64,000 nt of DNA, from contig CAZDVE010000015.1 in assembly GCA_964508785.1 (NCBI GenBank), positions 1-64,000 of the forward strand, written 5' to 3'. The position numbers and the translations under genes were made by a program. Below the pieces are notes generated by a model that worked only from the letters and a program-made list of their open reading frames with translations, was not told where the DNA came from and searched no databases. Positions 1 through 8,615 of this stretch are shown in pieces; position 1 is the stretch's first letter; each line of letters begins with the position of its first letter. Source of the DNA: JAFGPS01 sp964508785 (lineage in GTDB: Bacteria > Planctomycetota > Phycisphaerae > Sedimentisphaerales > Anaerobacaceae).

Positions 1-397
1 TAGACCATACCATATTGTCGAAACCACAGAATGCAAATCGTGTAAATCCGCGATTGATGAAATATTCCGCAGCCATCCGACCGACAGCGACCTCATCGGT
101 GACTAAACGATATGTGTTTGAAACGGGTTTACTTATGCCGCAAATCATGGAAGGAAGCCCGGAATCAACAATAATTTTAATGATTTCAACGTCCCAGGTA
201 TGGGCAATGATACCGTCGGCATCCAGGTCATTCATCCACTTGAACGATTGTATTGTGCCCTTTCTATAGAATTCCGGCTCCATATAAAACAGCCATGGGC
301 CGTAATGATTGGAGTACTGAACTATTCCGGTAATCAATCCTTTACCAAAGCTTCTGGATTTTTCAATTAGTAGTATGATTTTCGGAATATTCGGCAT
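1..397 (-). CDS. XylR-type transcriptional regulator, N-terminal part (runs off the window)
   Basis: The reverse strand reads 132 codons from an ATG at 397 to the window edge, so only the N-terminal part is present. The visible residues look like the start of a periplasmic-binding-protein-like sensor domain of XylR type. There is a beta strand IPKIILLIE, then a helix with GKGLITGIVQYS, the strand DGIIAHTW, and VTDEVAVGRMAAEYFINRGF, a block typical of LacI/XylR sensor domains. There is no N-terminal helix-turn-helix, so any DNA-binding domain should be a C-terminal AraC type, outside the window. The family senses sugars and controls carbohydrate-use genes. It is divergent from the LamG gene at 798 and shares a 400-bp control region with it, so it may regulate that gene; this is inference. 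Confidence 0.72.
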   Translation of the reverse strand, partial: MPNIPKIILLIEKSRSFGKGLITGIVQYSNHYGPWLFYMEPEFYRKGTIQSFKWMNDLDADGIIAHTWDVEIIKIIVDSGLPSMICGISKPVSNTYRLVTDEVAVGRMAAEYFINRGFTRFAFCGFDNMVWS

Positions 398-440
398 AAT
401 CTATTCATACAATAACACGGTGACGCTGACAAGAATTATG

Positions 441-797
441 CGCATAATGATGTTTTTTTTTCACAAAATGACGACTTTTTCTGGGCAAAATATCATATAA
501 TTATAAATAATTAATCCGATAGGTGGAATTTCACTTGTCTGTGGATTTTCACTATAAAGCAGGCAAAAAAACCGCTTTTATTGTTTGAAATTACATAAAA
601 CATCACAGGGATGGGGCCACCGAAGCAATTTAATCGGATTTTTAGTATTTTATGCTTTTTACTACTGGAGGGTATTTGAAGAAAGGAGGTGGCTTAAAGC
701 TTCATAAATATTATTCCAGACTGAATATATTCCGATATAGGGAAAAATACAATATTGTCTGCTTTTTCAACTAATGCGACTTCGAAGGAGGAACATT
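441..797 (+). promoter_or_regulatory. Promoter and long 5' leader of the first LamG gene
   Basis: A TATAAT -10 box lies at 496-501, with a conserved GACTTT at 473-478 in the -35 position (17-nt spacer). Transcription would start near 508 and give a leader of about 290 nt. The stretch from 441 to 530 is clearly similar to 5684-5770 upstream of the second LamG gene, including GCATAATGATG and the block AGGTGGAA. At 667-691 GGAGGG is followed by a TTG and then AAAGGAGGTG (682-691), a perfect match to the consensus 16S rRNA 3' end, although the real start codon is 107 nt further on. The working ribosome site is AAGGAGG at 785-791. Nothing else gene-like was seen between 398 and 797. Confidence 0.6.
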
Positions 798-3044
798 ATG
801 CGTGTTAAATTGTCATTTATAATTTCTTTTGTATTATTCCTGAGCCTTGCTGTGAACATCACACTCGGTGACATGGTGGCGTACTATCCAATGGACGAAG
901 GCTCCGGTCTGACGGTCAAGGACTTTTCGGGCTACGGTCATGACGGCACAGCGGCGGCTGAGCCTAACTGGGTGGATAGTGCACCGAATTTCGGCAAGGC
1001 CATATACTTCGACGGCACCGACCCTGCTCCTTACTGGATCAACTGCGGCACATGGAATCCGTCCGAAGAGACGGGTGAATTAACTGTAGCATGCTGGATT
1101 AAATGGGACGGAATAAACGGCAACTGGCAGGGAATCGTCGGCAAAAGGGACAGCTGGGAACCTGAAGGCGGTGTAGCACCGACAATGTGGTATCTTGAAG
1201 TCAGTACAAACGGTCAAACGAAGTTCTCCAGCAGGGGCGAAAATATAATTGATGTACAATTTGACCAAATACCACCTGAAGGAGAATGGGTTCATCTGGC
1301 GGTTTCATTCGATGGCTCCAACATAAGTCAATATGTCGACGGAGAAAAAGCCGATTCATACATCCTAGTCAACGGAGTAGAAGACGCCGCTGCGAAATTC
1401 ATGTTCGGCCCACTAACAGATGCCACAATAACCATCGGTTGCGACAATATGGGTGGCGCCAATGCTTTCTGGGGTACCATTGATGAAGTGCGATTATATG
1501 ACGAGGCACTGACCCAAGAGGATGTTTCAGACGTCATGTTTGATGTTGGAATTCCTCCCGGACTTTCACGTGCCCCCAAACCTAAGGACATGAAGACGGA
1601 AGTGCTGCGGGATACGAACCTTCGGTGGAAAGGGGGAATGTTCGTTGAGACACACGATTTATACTTTGGAACCGATTTTAATGATGTCAATGAAGCCACC
1701 ATAGAAGACCCAAGAGGTGTTCTGATTCAACAGGGAATGACAGAATCTGCTTATGATATTCCGGGCCTTCTTGAATTTGAACAAACATACTATTGGCGTG
1801 TCGATGAAGTAAACGAGATGGATCCGAACAGTCCATGGAGAGGTAACGTCTGGAGTTTTACGATAGCCAACTACGACCTCATAGACGATTTTGAAAATTA
1901 TGACGATACGGATAATATCATCTATAATATATGGTCAGACTACTATGTGAATAACACCGGCATGACGGTCGGATATTTCGATGCTCCTTATGCCGAGGAA
2001 GAGATTATACGAGGTGGTAAACAATCCATGCCGCTGTATTACGATAACGACGGCACCGTTAATGAAGGAACCACCCTTGAACAAAGCGGAACATCATATT
2101 ACTCCGAAACCGAACTGCAATTACCCGAGACTCAGGACTGGACAAAAGACGGCCTCGAAACCCTGTCATTCTGGTTCAAAGGCTATCCGGCCAAAGCCAG
2201 CGGCTTTGTAGAAGAACCGGCAGGTACTTATACAATTTCTGCTATGGGTGAAGATATCTGGAACACAGCCGATGCATTCCACTTTGCATATAAAGAGATT
2301 ACCGCCAATCAGTCCGTTAAGATTATCGCCAAGGTCGAAAGCCTTGAGCCGGTCAATAAAGATTCAAAGGCGGGCATAATGATTCGTGATTCGCTTGAAC
2401 CGGGAGCAAGGAACGCGGCCCTGTTGCTTACACCAGATCCTGAAAAGGGATTGCGTTACCAGACTCGAACCAACACCGACGGCGGCACGACAAGAGGAGA
2501 TAATGACATCGATCCTAATGCCATGGCACCTTATTGGTTGAGATTAGAGCGTACGTCAGGTGGACTTGTCAGAGCGAAATACTCAGCCGACGGTTCCGAC
2601 TGGAAGAGTTTTTCCTTAAAAGTTGTTAACCTGACACCGCCTTTTTATATAGGTCTGGCGGTGACAAGCCATGATGCAGGCGTGCCATGTGATGCTGTAT
2701 TCAGTAACGTCAACTTTCCGGATACAACGGTCAGCGATGAATGGCTCCATCAGGATATAGGTGTAAAAAACAACGAGGCCCAGCCAATGTATGTGATCCT
2801 CAACAGCGGCGGAGCGGTTTATCATGATGACCCTAATGCCTCGCTTATAGGCTCGTGGACCGAGTGGAACACGCCCCTGCAGAAATTTGCAGACAATGGT
2901 ATTGATCTTAGCAATGTCAGTTCATTAGGAATTGGTGTCGGTTACAGAGACAACCAAGAGCCGGCCGGTGAAGGTAGAATATACATAGACGATATCCGGC
3001 TGTATATCCCTCGAGATACAGTCGATCCCAATAGTGTAAATTAA
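798..3044 (+). CDS. Secreted LamG-domain protein 1
   Basis: This is a 748-residue exported protein. The start at 798 is preferred over the in-frame ATG at 774 because AAGGAGG at 785-791 precedes it with good spacing and a signal peptide then begins at residue 1 (about 1-24). Residues about 25-245 form a LamG/concanavalin-A-like jelly roll (start WWKL-like VAYYPMDEG, end IDEVRLYDEALTQEDV). Residues about 250-365 resemble an Fn3-type module with DLYFGTDFNDVNEA and YYWRVDEVNE. The remaining 380 residues start with DDFENYDDTDN and contain a DUF1349-like stretch with AGIMIRDSLEPGARN. Such proteins are common in planctomycetes and probably bind glycans; no catalytic residues are evident. Two close paralogues follow at 6044 and 8616. 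Confidence 0.85.
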   Translation: MRVKLSFIISFVLFLSLAVNITLGDMVAYYPMDEGSGLTVKDFSGYGHDGTAAAEPNWVDSAPNFGKAIYFDGTDPAPYWINCGTWNPSEETGELTVACWIKWDGINGNWQGIVGKRDSWEPEGGVAPTMWYLEVSTNGQTKFSSRGENIIDVQFDQIPPEGEWVHLAVSFDGSNISQYVDGEKADSYILVNGVEDAAAKFMFGPLTDATITIGCDNMGGANAFWGTIDEVRLYDEALTQEDVSDVMFDVGIPPGLSRAPKPKDMKTEVLRDTNLRWKGGMFVETHDLYFGTDFNDVNEATIEDPRGVLIQQGMTESAYDIPGLLEFEQTYYWRVDEVNEMDPNSPWRGNVWSFTIANYDLIDDFENYDDTDNIIYNIWSDYYVNNTGMTVGYFDAPYAEEEIIRGGKQSMPLYYDNDGTVNEGTTLEQSGTSYYSETELQLPETQDWTKDGLETLSFWFKGYPAKASGFVEEPAGTYTISAMGEDIWNTADAFHFAYKEITANQSVKIIAKVESLEPVNKDSKAGIMIRDSLEPGARNAALLLTPDPEKGLRYQTRTNTDGGTTRGDNDIDPNAMAPYWLRLERTSGGLVRAKYSADGSDWKSFSLKVVNLTPPFYIGLAVTSHDAGVPCDAVFSNVNFPDTTVSDEWLHQDIGVKNNEAQPMYVILNSGGAVYHDDPNASLIGSWTEWNTPLQKFADNGIDLSNVSSLGIGVGYRDNQEPAGEGRIYIDDIRLYIPRDTVDPNSVN

Positions 3045-3159
3045 AGACCGAACTTTATATTAGGGAACAATTAAAACTAAAATTTATGATTTTATTGATT
3101 AACGGTTCGTAACAAAGCATATATGACTGGTTTCCTGTTTTTGTATCGAACCGATACAC

Positions 3160-3190
3160 GTGCCGTGGTTGCCGTCAGCGGCCACGGCAC
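3160..3190. terminator. Hairpin downstream of LamG gene 1
   Basis: A 9-bp perfect inverted repeat (GTGCCGTGG / CCACGGCAC) surrounds a 13-nt GC-rich loop. It lies 115 nt after the stop codon in the 361-bp gap 3045-3405. No T-run follows, so this may be a processing or stability element rather than an intrinsic terminator. The rest of the gap shows no gene or clear promoter. Confidence 0.35.
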
Positions 3191-3405
3191 AAATATTATG
3201 ATAAAACAATCCAGCATGGCATTCCTAAAAGTAGCTTTAAGAATTGATACACAACTTCCTGTCCGGTGAAGCACCCCGAAGAAACCAACAACGTTTTTGT
3301 GCTCTCCCGAATTATCACATATTGTGAGTTTCACTCTTATCTGTTATATATGGATAACGTTGAAAGGATGGAAAGAATAAAATTCCTGTCAGGTGACCGT
3401 GAGTT

Positions 3406-5613
3406 ATGGTGAAAACGAGTAAAAGGCATAAAACTGATAAAAGAAAACGTACTCGGAAGACCCGAAAAACACAAAAAGATTTAGTCATCAATCGAACTGA
3501 CCTGTGGCTGTTTCGAATTCTCACTATTATCCTGATCCCTTTAATACTATTTGGGCTGGCAGAAGCAGGATTGCGTATCTTCGACTATGGTTATTCGACG
3601 AATACTTTTTCTACGTGTCAAGTCTTTGGTGAAAAGGCCTACTGCAACAATGCTCGATTTGCCTGGCAGTTTTTCCCAAAGGACATCGCCAGAGATTTTT
3701 CTCCTTTCGTCTTCTTCGCAAAAAAACCATCCAATACCTATCGCATCTTCGTTCTCGGCGCATCTGCGGCTCAGGGCGTGCCGGAACCGGCTTTTAGTTT
3801 TGGACGCATCCTCGAGGTTTTACTCAAGCAGACCTATCCTCAACATCATTTTGAGGTCATTTCTCTTGCTATGCCCGCGATTAATTCACATGCCGTCCTG
3901 GAAATCACACAGGATTGTCTCAAGCATCAGCCGAACCTGCTGGTGGTTTACTTAGGCAACAACGAAGTAGTGGGACCTTACGGGGCTGGCACTGTGTTTA
4001 GTCCTTTGATATCGAATCGCTCACTGATTCGTGCAAGCATCAAGCTTAAAAGCATTCGTATCGTTCAGTTATTGAACGACCTCGTGTATCATTTACGTTC
4101 GATCTCTGGGCAGGCTCAAAAATGGCACGGCATGGAGATGTTTCTCGGTCATCAAGTCCGTGCACAAGACCCCGGACTTAAAAAGGTCTATAAACATTTT
4201 CGGGCAAACCTGACGGATATTTGTAACATAGCCACAGAGAAAGGCGTACCGATACTTATTTCCACCATAGCAGTAAATCTCAAGGACTGTCCACCCTTTG
4301 CCAGCCAACATCGCGTTGGAATATTAGATGAACAGCTACAGCAGTGGAAATTAGAACACCAGCATGGATTAGATTGTGAAATGAACCGTGACTACGAGGG
4401 AGCGATAAGAGATTATCAAAACGCCTTAATACAGGATCCGGATTATGCGGAAACGCATTTCCGTTTGGGGCGCTGCTATTGGGAAACTCAACAATATGAA
4501 CAAGCACTTCAGGCCTATCACCAAGCATGTGAGTTGGATACTCTGCGCTTCAGGGCAGATAGGCAAATCAATCAGATTATTCGCGAGATAGCTCAGGTAA
4601 AACAAAAGCATGGTTTCTATTTCATCGATTCAGCACAGGTGTTATCGACAAAAAGCGCACAGCACATCCCCGGCCGGAAGTGGTTTTACGAGCACGTGCA
4701 CTTCAATTTTGCAGGTAATTATCTCCTTGCCAGGACCATGTCCGAGCAAATCGAAAAGTTACTCCCGGAATCCATCAAGAAAAATCGTCTCCCGGAACAG
4801 GCCGTTCCCAGTGAACAAGACTGCGCTAGTAAACTGGGCTATACGGTACTTGATCAGTACAAAATAGCCAAAAACGTCCTGGAGAAATATATTACCAGAG
4901 CCCCTTTTACAAACCAGGCCTACCATTCTCAAACCGTCTTTGAATTAAAGACATACATTCAACGGCTCAAGAATCAGGTCGACAAGATACCTTTCGAATC
5001 ATTCCTGCAAACATACAGACAATCGATTGAACAGAATCCATCGGATTGGCACCTTCACTGGACCTATGCATCTCTGCTGGCGTCGGAGCAGGTGAATGAC
5101 CAGGCACAGGCCCTGCAACATTACAAGATTGTCCAAAAAAAATTCCCTCTTTGGCCTAATCCTTATGTCTTCATGAGTCTTGCCGCATCAAAACTGGGAT
5201 ATCTGGATCAGGGTATTACTTATAATAAAAAGGCTATCGAGCTGGAGCACACTCAATTCGAGGCTTATTTTAATCTTGGCTTTGCTTACCAATTACAGCA
5301 AAAATATGAGCAGGCAATGAAGTACTATCGTTTGGCCATTCACTACCAACCCAAGCACGCCAATGCTTACCTTAATCTGGGTGTCATTCTATTTAATCAG
5401 GGTAAAATTGAGCAGGCAATAGAGACTTATATAACAGGTCAGAAAAATATTCCTGATTATCCTGAATTGTATTACAACCTCGCAGTAATCTACGAAAAAA
5501 CAGGCAAAATCGAAAATGCCATTATACAATACAGAAAGGCCCTCGATATCGATCCCAATTCAACCAAGTACAAAAAGGCCCTGGACTTAGCACTCAACCA
5601 CAAAGGTCACTGA
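3406..5613 (+). CDS. Membrane-anchored SGNH hydrolase-like protein with TPR repeats
   Basis: A 735-residue protein. The N-terminus is very basic (residues 5-22) and one membrane helix follows at about 34-54, so the bulk probably lies outside the cytoplasm. Residues about 110-440 fit an SGNH/GDSL hydrolase: block I is FVLGASAAQG with candidate nucleophile Ser120 (GAS replaces GDS), block III is YLGNNEV with Asn185/186, and a late EHVHF carries candidate catalytic His430 or His432. A TPR pair (about 325-395) is inserted inside the hydrolase domain and more TPRs fill residues about 540-735. Family members remove or transfer acyl groups on polysaccharides; the substrate cannot be read here. It sits between two LamG paralogues. 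No strong ribosome site precedes the ATG, so the start is less certain. Confidence 0.72.
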   Translation: MVKTSKRHKTDKRKRTRKTRKTQKDLVINRTDLWLFRILTIILIPLILFGLAEAGLRIFDYGYSTNTFSTCQVFGEKAYCNNARFAWQFFPKDIARDFSPFVFFAKKPSNTYRIFVLGASAAQGVPEPAFSFGRILEVLLKQTYPQHHFEVISLAMPAINSHAVLEITQDCLKHQPNLLVVYLGNNEVVGPYGAGTVFSPLISNRSLIRASIKLKSIRIVQLLNDLVYHLRSISGQAQKWHGMEMFLGHQVRAQDPGLKKVYKHFRANLTDICNIATEKGVPILISTIAVNLKDCPPFASQHRVGILDEQLQQWKLEHQHGLDCEMNRDYEGAIRDYQNALIQDPDYAETHFRLGRCYWETQQYEQALQAYHQACELDTLRFRADRQINQIIREIAQVKQKHGFYFIDSAQVLSTKSAQHIPGRKWFYEHVHFNFAGNYLLARTMSEQIEKLLPESIKKNRLPEQAVPSEQDCASKLGYTVLDQYKIAKNVLEKYITRAPFTNQAYHSQTVFELKTYIQRLKNQVDKIPFESFLQTYRQSIEQNPSDWHLHWTYASLLASEQVNDQAQALQHYKIVQKKFPLWPNPYVFMSLAASKLGYLDQGITYNKKAIELEHTQFEAYFNLGFAYQLQQKYEQAMKYYRLAIHYQPKHANAYLNLGVILFNQGKIEQAIETYITGQKNIPDYPELYYNLAVIYEKTGKIENAIIQYRKALDIDPNSTKYKKALDLALNHKGH

Positions 5614-5683
5614 CAAATAACAGACAAAAAAATATCAATCCAACCGTAACATTGATAAAGTATTAATCGTGACAGGTATCTTT

Positions 5684-6043
5684 CGCATAATGATGTTTAT
5701 TTTACGCAAAATAATGACTTTTTTATACCAAAAACATAATATAATCGTTATACTCTAACAGGTGGAAAATTTCTCGAATGTCGATTTTTATTACACAGTG
5801 AGCAAAAAGCAAACTTTATTTGTTTTAAGATATAGAGAACAAATAATAATGTAAGAACCATCAGAGTGATATACTCTGGTCTTTTGGAATTATTATTTCT
5901 TAATTGTTGGAGGGTATTTGAAAAAGGAGGTGGTTTTTAGTTCCATAAATACTATTCCCGGCAGAATATATTCCGATATATGACAAAGAAACAATATCGA
6001 TATCTTTTTTCATTCTAATACAATTTTACAAAGGAGGAACATT
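5684..6043 (+). promoter_or_regulatory. Promoter and long 5' leader of the second LamG gene
   Basis: A TATAAT -10 box at 5740-5745 lies in a block (5684-5770) that matches the region upstream of the first LamG gene; GACTTT at 5716-5721 sits 18 nt upstream of it. A start near 5752 gives a leader of about 292 nt. GGAGGG at 5909-5914 is followed by TTG at 5918 and AAAGGAGGTG at 5923-5932. From that TTG a 22-codon frame runs to TGA at 5981. The real ribosome site, AAAGGAGG just before ATG 6044, is nearly identical to that of gene 1. The gap since 5613 holds no other gene. Confidence 0.6.
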
Positions 6044-8260
6044 ATGCGTGCGAAATCGTTATGTCTAATTTATATCGTCTCGGTTCTGGTTTTTACATTA
6101 ACCAACGAAGTTAATGCCGAGCTTGTCGGCTGGTGGAAACTGGACGAAGGTTTCCGTAATACATTCGCTGATTCTTCGCGCTATGGTCACGATGGAACCA
6201 TAGACCCTCCAAATGAAAACAAGGTTAAATGGGCAATCGATGGCTACAAAGGCAGTGCATTGCAATTCCTGACTTCTACTGCGCCTTTTACCATTTGCGA
6301 TGCCAATATCGCTCCGGGTCTATTAGATATTGGAGAATCGACATATTCGTTCTGGAAGAAAACACCCGTCGATTATCAGGAATGGGGTCCTGCTTTGGTG
6401 CTTATAGGTGAGCAGCTTGATAGCGACTTTGAGCTTAACGATGCCGGCGTTCCATTTATTTTTTCGGAACCCGACGAAGACGCAAACGGCTACCCAGGAG
6501 ATTGGTCAACGGCTTCTGATGTAATACTCAATGACAATCAGTGGCATCATATCACCGTTACCTGTAGTGCTTCGGACCAGCTTATGATTTATTACCTGGA
6601 TGGCGAAATGGAGGCTACAAGTGATCCGAATTGGAATTTATCTGATCCCGTTCTAACGGTTCGTATCGGCGGCCCCCGCAGCAGCGAAGAACGTCGTATG
6701 TGGAGAAACTATATTGGAACTATAGATGAAGTGGCAGTTTTTAATCACGCACTTACAGCCGAAGAAGTAGCTTTAATGTACCGATTCGGCCCAATGCCGA
6801 CTCCCAAGGCCTCCAATCCATACCCGAGTGACGGGCGAATTAATATAACACGAGATGTGATTCTAAGCTGGGATATGGGAATTCACGGTGACAAGCGTGA
6901 CGTGTATTTTGGGACTAATTTCAACGATGTAAACGAAGCCACAAAATCCGACCCGCGAGGCGTCCTTGTCAGTGAAAGTCAGGATAGTACCACTTTTGAT
7001 CCTCTCGGAGCTGATCTACTCGAATTCGCAACGACTTATTACTGGCGTATCGACGAAATAAACGACACCGAGCCAAACAGTCCCTGGAAAGGTGACCTCT
7101 GGAGCTTTACAACAGCTAACTATCTGCTGGTGGATGATTTCGAGAACTATAATGATACGGATAACATAGTATACAATACATGGTTAGATTACTATACTAA
7201 TAACACCGGCATGACTGTCGGTTACATAGAACCTCCTTCTATCGAGAAAGATATAATCCACTTAGGCAAACAATCAATGCCGTTGCATTACGACAACGAC
7301 GGCACCATTAACGAAGGTACCGAACTCGAAAAATCCGATACACTGTTCTATTCCGAAGCAGAACGTCATTGGGCAGAACCGCAGGATTGGACAAGAGAAG
7401 GAGTCGAATCATTAACATTATGGTTTAGAGGCAACCCCGCTCAAGTAAGCAGTTTTACAGAAGAACCTGAAGGCACCTTCACAATCAGGGGCATAGGCGA
7501 GGACATCTGGGACAGATCCGACCAATTTCACTTCGCCTATAAGGAGGTAAGCGGTGCCTGTAAAATGATTGCTAAGGTTGAAACTCTGGAAAACACAGAT
7601 CCGTTCGCCAAGGCCGGTATCATGCTCCGCGACACGCTGGATGCAAACGCCAGATACTGCGCACTGTTTATTACTCCCGAAAACGGTGTTCGATTCCAGT
7701 ACCGAACAAGTATAAACGATATCACTGATCGACAATTTGATCCCAACGTTGCAGTTCCTTATTGGGTCAGATTCGAACGTACATCGGGCGGACTTATAAG
7801 GGCATATTACTCGGAAAACGGCTCAGACTGGACATCATTTAACCTCAGACAAATCACCATGTCCAATCCTATATATCTGGGCTTAGCAATTACAAGTCAT
7901 AATCCGGCGGCCGTCTGTGAGGCAAAATTTTCCAATGTCAGCTTCCCGGATACAACTGTCGGCCCGGAATGGACCTCTCAGGATATAGGCTTGCTAACTA
8001 ACGATATCGAACCAATGTATGTAGCACTCAACGGCAGCGCTGTGGTTTATCATGACGATCCAAACGCAGCTTCGAAAAACCAGTGGACCGAGTGGAACAT
8101 CCCGTTGCAGAATTTTGCTGATCGAGGTGCAAACCTTACTAATATTAATTCTTTAGGTATTGGATTAGGCGACAGAGATAATCCGCAATTAGGCGGTAAA
8201 GGCATAATGTACATCGATGATATACGGCTGTACAGGCCACCTACATCAAATGGTAATTAA
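6044..8260 (+). CDS. Secreted LamG-domain protein 2
   Basis: A 738-residue paralogue of the proteins encoded at 798 and 8616. It begins with a signal peptide (about 1-25, ending VNA-E). A LamG jelly roll spans about 27-245 (WWKLDEGF at the start, IDEVAVFNHALTAEEVALMY at the end). An Fn3-like module covers about 250-360 (DVYFGTNFNDVNEA, TTYYWRIDEIND). The C-terminal module starts at DDFENYNDTDN and contains AGIMLRDTLDANARY. The last 380 residues are closest to protein 3, for instance the shared VAVPYWVRFERTSGGLIRAY. It is predicted to be an extracellular glycan-binding or adhesive protein without a recognised catalytic centre. The start is supported by AAAGGAGG at the usual distance. Confidence 0.85.
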   Translation: MRAKSLCLIYIVSVLVFTLTNEVNAELVGWWKLDEGFRNTFADSSRYGHDGTIDPPNENKVKWAIDGYKGSALQFLTSTAPFTICDANIAPGLLDIGESTYSFWKKTPVDYQEWGPALVLIGEQLDSDFELNDAGVPFIFSEPDEDANGYPGDWSTASDVILNDNQWHHITVTCSASDQLMIYYLDGEMEATSDPNWNLSDPVLTVRIGGPRSSEERRMWRNYIGTIDEVAVFNHALTAEEVALMYRFGPMPTPKASNPYPSDGRINITRDVILSWDMGIHGDKRDVYFGTNFNDVNEATKSDPRGVLVSESQDSTTFDPLGADLLEFATTYYWRIDEINDTEPNSPWKGDLWSFTTANYLLVDDFENYNDTDNIVYNTWLDYYTNNTGMTVGYIEPPSIEKDIIHLGKQSMPLHYDNDGTINEGTELEKSDTLFYSEAERHWAEPQDWTREGVESLTLWFRGNPAQVSSFTEEPEGTFTIRGIGEDIWDRSDQFHFAYKEVSGACKMIAKVETLENTDPFAKAGIMLRDTLDANARYCALFITPENGVRFQYRTSINDITDRQFDPNVAVPYWVRFERTSGGLIRAYYSENGSDWTSFNLRQITMSNPIYLGLAITSHNPAAVCEAKFSNVSFPDTTVGPEWTSQDIGLLTNDIEPMYVALNGSAVVYHDDPNAASKNQWTEWNIPLQNFADRGANLTNINSLGIGLGDRDNPQLGGKGIMYIDDIRLYRPPTSNGN

Positions 8261-8297
8261 TCCTGGAAAGGAGGAAAGTATTTTCTCATTTAAAATA

Positions 8298-8615
8298 TTG
8301 TATATTCATAAAAAATACTATATAATGTTTTAATACGGAACCTGTGGAAAATAGTCTATAAATCCTCGTCATAAAATAGGTATAAGATTACCTATACTTT
8401 TTGAGTTTTGAAAAAAGCACAAAGCTTACACCGCCGGATTTACAAACTTCGGATTTGTTTTTTTTCGTCTTTCAATTAATGTTTATTTTTTGAAAGAAAA
8501 AGGTGGTTTTAGATTGTTCAGTATCGTCATATGCAAATATACGTTTTTGACGTATTATAGCTAAGATAAATACCGTATCTGTGACCTTTCATATTACTTT
8601 TGTAGGAGGATTATC
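8298..8615 (+). promoter_or_regulatory. Promoter and long 5' leader of the third LamG gene
   Basis: A TTGTAT -35 box (8298-8303) and a TATAAT -10 box (8321-8326) are separated by exactly 17 nt. The predicted start near 8333 gives a leader of about 283 nt, matching the length for the other two LamG genes. CTGTGGAAAAT at 8342-8352 corresponds to the GGTGGAAAAT block of gene 2 at the same distance from the -10 box. TTGAAAGAAAAAGGTGG at 8490-8506 is a degenerate form of the anti-ribosomal element seen in the other leaders. The real ribosome site is GTAGGAGG, just before ATG 8616. Confidence 0.6.

Noticed and set aside
15..269. 84-codon + strand frame at the left edge
   Set aside because: It is the antisense shadow of the XylR-type regulator, whose reverse-strand protein sequence is clearly recognisable.
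676..774. 33-codon leader frame starting TTG after GGAGGG, with counterparts at 5918-5983 and 8490
   Set aside because: Only the first residues (MKK-type) resemble each other; after them the amino acids and frames differ, so I treat the conserved DNA as a leader element rather than a peptide gene.
1328..1702. 124-codon reverse frame inside LamG gene 1
   Set aside because: Shadow of the LamG coding strand with no start signal.
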